A DNA stretch of 64,000 bases from the NCBI RefSeq assembly GCF_964340395.1, contig NC_135557.1:23826225-23890224 (forward strand). Reading direction: 5' to 3'. The stretch comes from Glandiceps talaboti. Its lineage: Eukaryota > Hemichordata > Enteropneusta > Spengelidae. How positions within the stretch are numbered: the first letter of the stretch is position 1; each line of letters starts with the position of its first letter. The notes under the pieces are model-generated. The model was not told the DNA's origin and searched no databases. It was given only the letters and a program-made list of their open reading frames with translations. Below, piece after piece: positions 1 to 64,000 of this stretch. The translations under genes and the position numbers were made by a program.

Positions 1-1893
1 CAGGCAAAGACGTTTCACTTAGGCTTTGCAGAGCTGCCTCAGTAGGCTCAATCCATCATACTAAGTATCACTTATAATGTGTAATATGTAAAATGACATA
101 AAATGGTAATCAGAACAGTATTCCATTTTCTCTGTATGTGTTTATCCAGACATTTTCACGTGTTAGTCTGTATGCTTTGTTCCTTATGTAAATAGTGGCC
201 AAACACGAAGAAACTACATGATACAAATTTTAACATTTCTGATTTTTCAACCAAAACTATGTATAAAATGTTGTTTTTTTTATGTCCAATGTAACCGCCT
301 AGTACCCAAGTAGTAATAGCGCATTAGCTGCAATTTGTTTGTGTCGTCGACGATGTTAAACAGGGATCCCAGTTTGGAATGACATTCCACAATGGTTCCA
401 TATCCCTGTGATTTCACCAATGCAAAGAAATGACAATTCACAACAATAGAATAAAACGAACGGATGTATTTAGTTATCTTGTTTGTAATGTATAGATAAC
501 GAAACAATGAAATGTTGCTAAAATACAATACAGAATCATGGATAATAACTTTAAGATTATTTACTTATGATGTAATACTATGGTGTCCAACGACTGAATA
601 CGGTTTGGATACATAACACTCAGAATAAATGTAAGAACATATTTATAACAAGAGACCGAGCAATCGAAATAGCGCCGCAGTTTTTTTGTGTTTGTTTTAT
701 TGTTACATAAATAGTACAGAAGATGAGCAACGTGAACATCAGCTGACTGAGATGTTGACTAAGTTTAGCATTTTCTAGAAACACTGAAGTTAAGAATAAC
801 CATAGCAGTTCGTTATTCTCGGTGAATATCACCAATAAACCCGGTCAAGAACATCCGTACAAAACATATTTCCAATCATCATTAGCTTATGGTAGAATAT
901 TTCTTTACAGCCAAAGGGTTATACTTGATGCCAAATTACAAAACAAAAACCACGACTGTAAAGTTTGTGATAATTTGCTATTGCAGTAGTCTTGTTGGTG
1001 TGCACATTTGCATATATTTTTTGAACTAGTCATTTGCCTACTCAATCCTGTATTTATCTCTGCAATGTACATAAACATTTGACAGTTGTTATGCTCATTG
1101 TCTTTTTGCTTGGCATATTTCCATAAATTGAACGATTGTTCACCTTCTTACTCAACATAACCCCCCCCCCCTAAAAAAATGGTAAAAATAGAAAATGATT
1201 TGTATCAACTTGACGTGAACTAATCTGTATAGACTCATTTCAAGGCACATTCATACCAAATATCAAAGCAATCTGACCACTGGTTTTGGAAAAGAAGTCA
1301 AACATATCAACTTTGAACAAACAATACACCAAGAATTTGCCAAATTGGAAAATGGCTCATATCAATTTGAGTAACCTCCTCCCCAAGGAACATACACACC
1401 AAATATCAAAGCATTGTGACTGTTGGTTTCAGAGAATATGGTGAAAATAGAAAAAGTTGCTGGACAATAGACAGCAGGTCACGACGGAGAATCAACCTAA
1501 CCCATGAACATCGGTCAGCTGTACATGACAGCAGAGCTAAAATATCAATAAAGTACAACTATATACAATTTAATTGTGGGAATATGTGAAAATAATGAAG
1601 ATATTGTTCTGTGTGTATAATGATTTATAATATTCACAATATATGAATCAGCTAAAGTCATATGGTAAGTTTTTTATAACATAGATGATAGAAACCTATG
1701 CTATATTTGTCAATTAAGTACTGCTACATGTCACTTGATTTCAGAAACTCCGCCATGAAATGTGAAATCGACTGACTGTTTACGCAAGTCTCAATTTTTG
1801 TAATTCGTCTTCTTCCCAAGATTTAACCATTGTTTAACAAAGTTCAGTCCTAGGCAATGGGAAATTACTCCTGTAAAAAAATAAAATTGAGTT

Positions 1894-1953
1894 ATACATA
1901 CATACATACATACATACATACATACATACATACATACATACATACATACATAC
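1894..1953. repeat. (CATA)n microsatellite
   Basis: About 14 uninterrupted copies of the tetranucleotide CATA. The short cysteine/tyrosine/methionine-rich ORF on the opposite strand is only this repeat translated. Confidence 0.95.
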
Positions 1954-2182
1954 CTATCCAATATCACTTTTTTAATTAACAACCTCGACACTGTCATACT
2001 AAATTGATCTGATGGGAGACATTATATTTTATGTGTTTATGGTGTTGATATTAATATGAAGTATAGCCATATTTGCATTTAAAATGTACTGTAATTAAAT
2101 AGTAGATGGCGGTAGAGTTGTTTTCAGTAAACCTATAAGGTTCAGTAGTGCTATAGAAATGGTACCGTTGTAATGTGTGTAC

Positions 2183-2274
2183 GTACGTACATACGTATGT
2201 CTGTTTGTTTGTCTGTTTGTTTGTTTGTTTGTTTGTTTGTTTGTTTGCTTGCCTGTCTGTCTTTCTGTCTGTCC
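2183..2274. repeat. (GTTT)n / (GTCT)n microsatellite
   Basis: Tandem GTTT units grade into GTCT/GCCT/TTCT variants. It is a compound, drifting tetranucleotide tract. Confidence 0.9.
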
Positions 2275-2639
2275 CTACTGTGAATTATTCTAGATATTGT
2301 GAAGATGAAGAATAGTTCATAACATAATGATACTATTAGTTATTTGCAAATGTAAATTCTTGGCCAAAATATTATATTTCTCAATTACTCAACAGTGCGG
2401 TCTCGGGTTTGGTGGCGGTGGGTATGGTTATTTGTCGAGGTGTATATAAAGAGCTATGAGGGGCAGGATGATCACACTAGTGATGTGTAACTAAGGTATA
2501 AAATGTGATTTACTAGCTAAAAGTTAATTTTAAAAACACATTTATATATGAAATGTGGTGGCTGTTTCTGTAAAGATGTCAATCTACAGATGTTATTCAA
2601 AACATATTGACTCAATTAGCCGTATCAACAATCACCACA

Positions 2640-3020
2640 CTCTTAGCAACAGCAAAATACCATTATACAGTGATCTTTGGTAGGAACTTGAACAAAAATG
2701 TCTGCAAATATTCCTAGCAAGAAGACCAAGCCCATAGGCAACAGTCAAATGGTAGTGTATAGTGTAAAGATAACAACAAGGATGGGTAGGCATGTGGATT
2801 AATATTAACATAAACATATCAAATGTGAGTAGCAATAAGATTTCACCTAGCATTGCTAGTAATGATCAAATGATGGTGTGCATTGTAACGATAAAAGCCA
2901 GGATGGATAGTCATGTAGATAAAAATATTCATAAGATGAATACATATATGGCTAGCAACAAGACGGCATCCATAGCAACATTTCAATAATGTGTCTATTG
3001 TACAGATAACAGGGGGATGG
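2640..3020 (-). repeat. Dispersed TTGCTA-type repeat, copy 1
   Basis: Repeated pieces of the type CCTAGCAACAAGACCA...CCCATAGCAACA, spaced about 110-130 bp, with intervening ATGTAGATnAA-like motifs. The same family recurs at 17.45-17.81 kb (same orientation), 44.3-44.8 kb (opposite) and 57.95-58.7 kb (both orientations). No coding capacity is seen. Function is unknown; it is probably a tandemly organised non-autonomous element. Confidence 0.7.
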
Positions 3021-3457
3021 CTCGGCATGTAGATGAAGACTAACAGAAATCACAACCAGATTTAAACTGAATGCCTCCCGTAAGGGAATCACTAATTATG
3101 CAAATAACTCATTAAACTACAAAAACTATGGTAACAGGCTTTGTTTTTTGGATAAGCATGCTTTCTTAGGTTAATGTATGTAAGAGTGTATGATACTGCT
3201 TAATTACTGAATATCGTTCATTATTCAATTTCAAAATACTCATTATATGATTATTGTGTGTGCGCCATGACGGTAGCCTCAAAACGGAGCTCCTGAATGA
3301 CCTCTATTTTCTCATTCGTGATTGCTTTTTATTGGATTCGGAGTGGTCTGCAGCCTACATGAACATTCACGGACACTGCTTATCGATTGCAACATTTGGT
3401 TTGTAGCTTATCCGTTCTGCTTTTCTCTAATATGGTCTGTTCTGGGTGTTTTCATGA

Positions 3458-4110
3458 CTAGGCGTGCAGCAGCATTCTGAATTGACTGGAGCTTATGGAT
3501 TTTATAATCTGGCAGGCCATAAAGTAGAGAATTACAGTAGTCAAGTCGAGATGTAACGAACGTTGATCTAAAAGATTACGGATTTTTCCTATTTTCCAAA
3601 GAGCAAAGGACGCTGACTTACATATACTAGCAATGTGAGATGTCATTGTCATTGATGCATCAAGTGTGACACCAAGGTCTCGAACAATCGAAGAAGAATG
3701 AACTATGGCACTCCCAACTTGTATGTCGCCAACTTGTATGTCGCACTCCCGTGGCCTGTCCCCATTTCCAAACTTCGAGGAGAATTTTATTACCTCTGTC
3801 TTGCCATCATTAAGTACAAGCATGTTGTTATCCATCCACTGACGAATTTCGTAAATACATCCCTCAATTTGTTCACTTGGGACGCAACCACCGGGGCACA
3901 CGACATACAGTTGGGAGTCATCAGCGTAGAACATACTTTCTAAACGGTGTTTACTGATGATGTCCTCCAGGAGCGCTGTATAAATTTAAAGACTAAATAA
4001 TACTGGTCCAAGGACAGAACCCTGGGGGACCCCACAATCAAGTGATTGTACTTCCGACACCACCGAACCAATACGTACTTTCATTGTTCTCTTCTGTAAA
4101 TAGGCATTTT
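3458..4110 (-). mobile_element. LINE (non-LTR) reverse-transcriptase relic
   Basis: On the minus strand, near 4030-4080, a partial GVPQGSVLGPVLF motif precedes a catalytic box with FYADDSQLY near 3930. Palm/thumb-like text follows, with a RxLGVTLDASMTMTSHI stretch that matches the conserved LGV...D.....HI region of jockey/CR1-type RTs. Stops and a frame break interrupt it (for example between the PQG box and YADD). It is a dead 5'- and 3'-truncated copy just beyond the last supported gene A exon. The RT call is secure; the exact clade is not. Confidence 0.85.
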
Positions 4111-4289
4111 AGTATCTTGTAGATCGAGTTAATATACTCTGTGCGTGCTGAAACCTGCAATGTCAACGCAATAAAAGAGATCTAAATGGATATTGAAGGG
4201 TAAAATATATTTGCTTAGCTATACCTAGATATAGTATATTAATACATTTAACGCTTTACATTGATACACACGTAATGCATAATTCTTAC

Positions 4290-4326
4290 CTTGGAATACT
4301 GACATAGCTCGCCGGATTACTCATCG
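4290..4326 (-). CDS. Doubtful extra exon of gene A
   Basis: On the minus strand an acceptor (TTCAAAG) is followed by 37 nt and a good donor (GTAAGA). The 37 nt would join phase 1 after the FN3 exon and read AMSNPASYVSIPR, ending in phase 2. It could be linker or cytoplasmic sequence with a tyrosine motif (YVSI). There is no transmembrane exon between it and the FN3 exon, which weakens the cytoplasmic reading. It may be chance. Confidence 0.25.
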
Positions 4327-4668
4327 CTTTGAATAAAAAAAGATGTAATGATTTAATTTTTGGCCGAATACTGTCTATCCATATCGTTAGATTAACGAAA
4401 ATGAAAGTGTTCATAGTCACTAATATTAATGAGAAATATATCCAATATATATTGCGCATGAATGCATGTGAAGTATTTATATCTACTATATCTGTAGATG
4501 CATGCTGGGTCGGGAATTTTAATTGGCGACTCTTTTTGTTTATTTCCTTAGTGTATAATTAACCTATGCTGAGAAATATTGAATATTATTCATTTCCCTT
4601 CTATGTTTATTCCTGGGAGATGCAGTTAATTCAAATTGTCATTATTCAATTTGTGCGTGTAACGTTAC

Positions 4669-30322
<25,654 letters not shown>

Positions 30323-30679
30323 TTTGTCGACGAGCTTCTGAGCACTCAAACGACGTATGGAAATAAATGTCAACACAGCTATAGTGCAGTGTACGTTGAC
30401 ACATTTTTGCAAGCGTTCATGTTGAGGGCGCTTTTAAGGCTCGATTGCACTTAAATATTCATAAGGTGACCGGCTCGACAATGAATATTCATTTCGCTAT
30501 CGTTTGGATGTAGTCACTAATCACTGATCAGCATAAAGGTGCCAAACGAAACCCAACTTCTCATGAAAAGGAGACATATCATAGACGAACGTGGCGCAAT
30601 ATTCACTAACAATTGGCCGGAAATGTGCAAGGTTATGAGAGCTAAAAATGTGTTTGTTTGTCTGACTGCAATGTGAAAC

Positions 30680-30687
30680 CTTATCTG

Positions 30688-30722
<35 letters not shown>

Positions 30723-30730
30723 GTCTACCT

Positions 30731-30793
<63 letters not shown>

Positions 30794-30832
30794 TGTCTGT
30801 CTGTCTGTCTGTCTGTCTTTCTGTCTGTCTGA
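30680..30832. repeat. Compound (ATCT)n-(ATCA)n-(TCTG)n microsatellite
   Basis: Consecutive blocks of CTAT, then TCAA and then TCTG tetranucleotides, about 150 bp in the divergent spacer. Confidence 0.95.
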
Positions 30833-30984
30833 TCTACCTATATATACGTCTGACTGTCTGTCTATCTCCGTCTATATCTATTTATGTAACTATATAAACA
30901 TATATAATGAAATAATATTGTATACTAATAATACCTTTAATGATTAAATAAATATTATATAATGATAATAATTTTGATAAAAAT

Positions 30985-31440
30985 AACGTTTACCACCCTA
31001 CCTGGGGTAGTTTGTTATGCCGAGTTCAAAAGAGGGGTCTTTTTATCAACGTCTGTTGCCATGGTAACCAAAATCACCACAATATGGTAATCGTTTTTCT
31101 AAAATTTTATATAAAACATTGACAAAAAATCAAATTTAGTGAAAAACCTTTCCTTGGTATGTATGCGTTAGTGCTACCTGGTGTAACATAAATTGGATAA
31201 AATTGGATAGCTCTTTTCATGGAAACATATGGTTGATGTGAACATTATGTTTTCGTTATATACACATACATCTCACAAACAACTCTGATGAATATCTTTT
31301 TATTTGCACATTGACCACACTACAAAGGGTAGTTTGTCATGCTGGATTATAAAAATGGTCATGTAATGAACATCAGTTGCCATGGTAACCAATATAACCA
31401 TATTATGTGGATTTTTGAAAAAATAGACTTTTAAAATTTA
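30985..31440 (+). repeat. CCATGGTAACCA dispersed repeat, copy 2 (two units)
   Basis: A shorter unit at 30985-31130 (GGGTAGTTTGTTATGCCGAGTTC, TTGCCATGGTAACCAAAATCACC) is followed by a fuller unit at 31158-31440 that matches 18968-19270. Confidence 0.8.
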
Positions 31441-32119
31441 AAATTTAGGAAAAAGCATCATGAGTTTCAAGATTTTTGAAATATGTATCAAACTTACGCA
31501 ATTCTAAAACTCTAAAGTCACCAGAATAAAATGTTTTAGCATTCATCAAAATAATACCATCTCCCGCAACTTTGCGCAAGGGATAGCATCAGTTTTTTTG
31601 ACGGTTCAGATGTTCTTCTAACCACATATGCTGTCAAAGATTGTACTTCAAGCCGGGTATTTTTTTTCCCAAATTATACTTGTGATTATTAATCCAATTC
31701 ATTTGTGTACATTTCCTGTCTGTAATGGTTCCGTTTGTACACCTTCTGTACTTGTAAAGCACTTTCTCTATGTGTTACACTCATTTATAACATTCATATC
31801 AAGTGCAAAAATATATTGTTTCAATTGGTTTATTTACAAGCCTAGCATGTGGGCTTTCTAATGCTGTCAATTAGCAAATGAAACAGCATATTTGTATACT
31901 TGATATGGATGTCATTAAAGATTGTGGCACAAACAGAAAGGGATTTACTTTGATGTTATGGGTTGTATAAATAACGTTCACCATTGTTTAATCAACAGAG
32001 GGCGTCAATAGTTCGACTGAACAAAGATAGGAGCGTCCACAGTATTACGTATTAGGGCTACAAGCTCCGAAGCAGACGACTATCTCCTCTTGCATGGAAA
32101 CTTACCTACTATTTGGAAT

Positions 32120-64000
<31,881 letters not shown>

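Larger units (their letters stand above)
1..4289. other. Intergenic or intronic stretch, no supported host exon
   Basis: AT-rich sequence left of the gene A exons. It contains microsatellites near 1.9 and 2.2 kb, a TTGCTA-type dispersed repeat at 2.64-3.02 kb and a LINE reverse-transcriptase relic at 3.46-4.1 kb. I looked on the minus strand for a transmembrane exon or stop of gene A and found none that joins in phase. A hydrophobic minus-strand ORF near 620-835 is discussed among the rejected items. Confidence 0.5.
30323..32119. promoter_or_regulatory. Divergent intergenic interval between genes A and B
   Basis: 1.8 kb separates the two start codons, which point away from each other, so any promoters for both genes should lie here. 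No core promoter element stands out; a TATTTAAG lies about 130 nt upstream of gene A's ATG. The interval also contains tetranucleotide tracts (30680-30830) and two units of the CCATGGTAACCA repeat (30990-31440). Confidence 0.45.

Noticed and set aside
620-835. Minus-strand ORF with a hydrophobic stretch (LMFTLLIFCTIYVTI) that could be a transmembrane exon of gene A
   Set aside because: The span is short, and an acceptor-plus-donor pair that joins in phase with upstream exons was not found.
30323-30412. Upstream ATG at 30412 as the gene A start
   Set aside because: Different frame from MWGFILFIL and cannot join the V-type exon in phase.

Overview
This is a window of an intron-rich animal nuclear genome. 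It has multi-exon genes with GT-AG phase-1 introns, long (AT)n, (CATA)n and (CAA)n microsatellites, and degenerate LINE, Penelope-like, Ty3/Gypsy-like and hAT relics. The mix of short repeat families and Ig/FN3 receptor genes suggests a marine invertebrate (lancelet, hemichordate, brachiopod, mollusc or similar). I cannot fix the phylum from sequence alone.

Main content: two divergently transcribed immunoglobulin-superfamily (IgSF) receptor-like genes that share the interval 30323-32119. Gene A (minus strand) starts at 30322 and runs leftward: signal peptide exon, V-type Ig exon (27969-28301), Ig exon (20116-20412), shortened Ig exon (19585-19755) and FN3 exon (4669-4944). A doubtful small exon follows at 4290-4326. 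No transmembrane exon was found, so the gene may continue left of the window. Gene B (plus strand) starts at 32120: signal peptide, V-type Ig (39403-39747), six more Ig exons between 42970 and 52371, FN3 (59466-59777), a 21-nt linker exon, a second FN3-like exon (61606-61827), a transmembrane exon (62543-62692) and three cytoplasmic exons, the last cut by the window end. All extracellular exons are phase 1-1. The 15 exons join in frame to exactly 1050 visible codons.

Region by region: 1-4289 is intergenic or intronic sequence with microsatellites and a LINE RT relic. 4945-19584 (an intron of gene A) holds three LINE relics, a ~1.9 kb foldback palindrome, a MITE and LTR-like sequence. 20413-27968 (another intron of A) holds Gypsy-like, LINE and Penelope fragments, including a Penelope GIY-YIG segment in an inverted duplication bounded by (AT)n tracts. 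30323-32119 is the divergent spacer. 32178-39402 is the long first intron of B, with a possible vestigial V-type exon. 47212-51272 carries a duplicated LINE relic. 52372-59465 carries a 1.4-kb 33-bp minisatellite, an hAT transposase relic and an inverted repeat.

The two receptors look like cell-surface recognition or adhesion molecules. An immune or allorecognition role is inference from architecture and head-to-head arrangement only.
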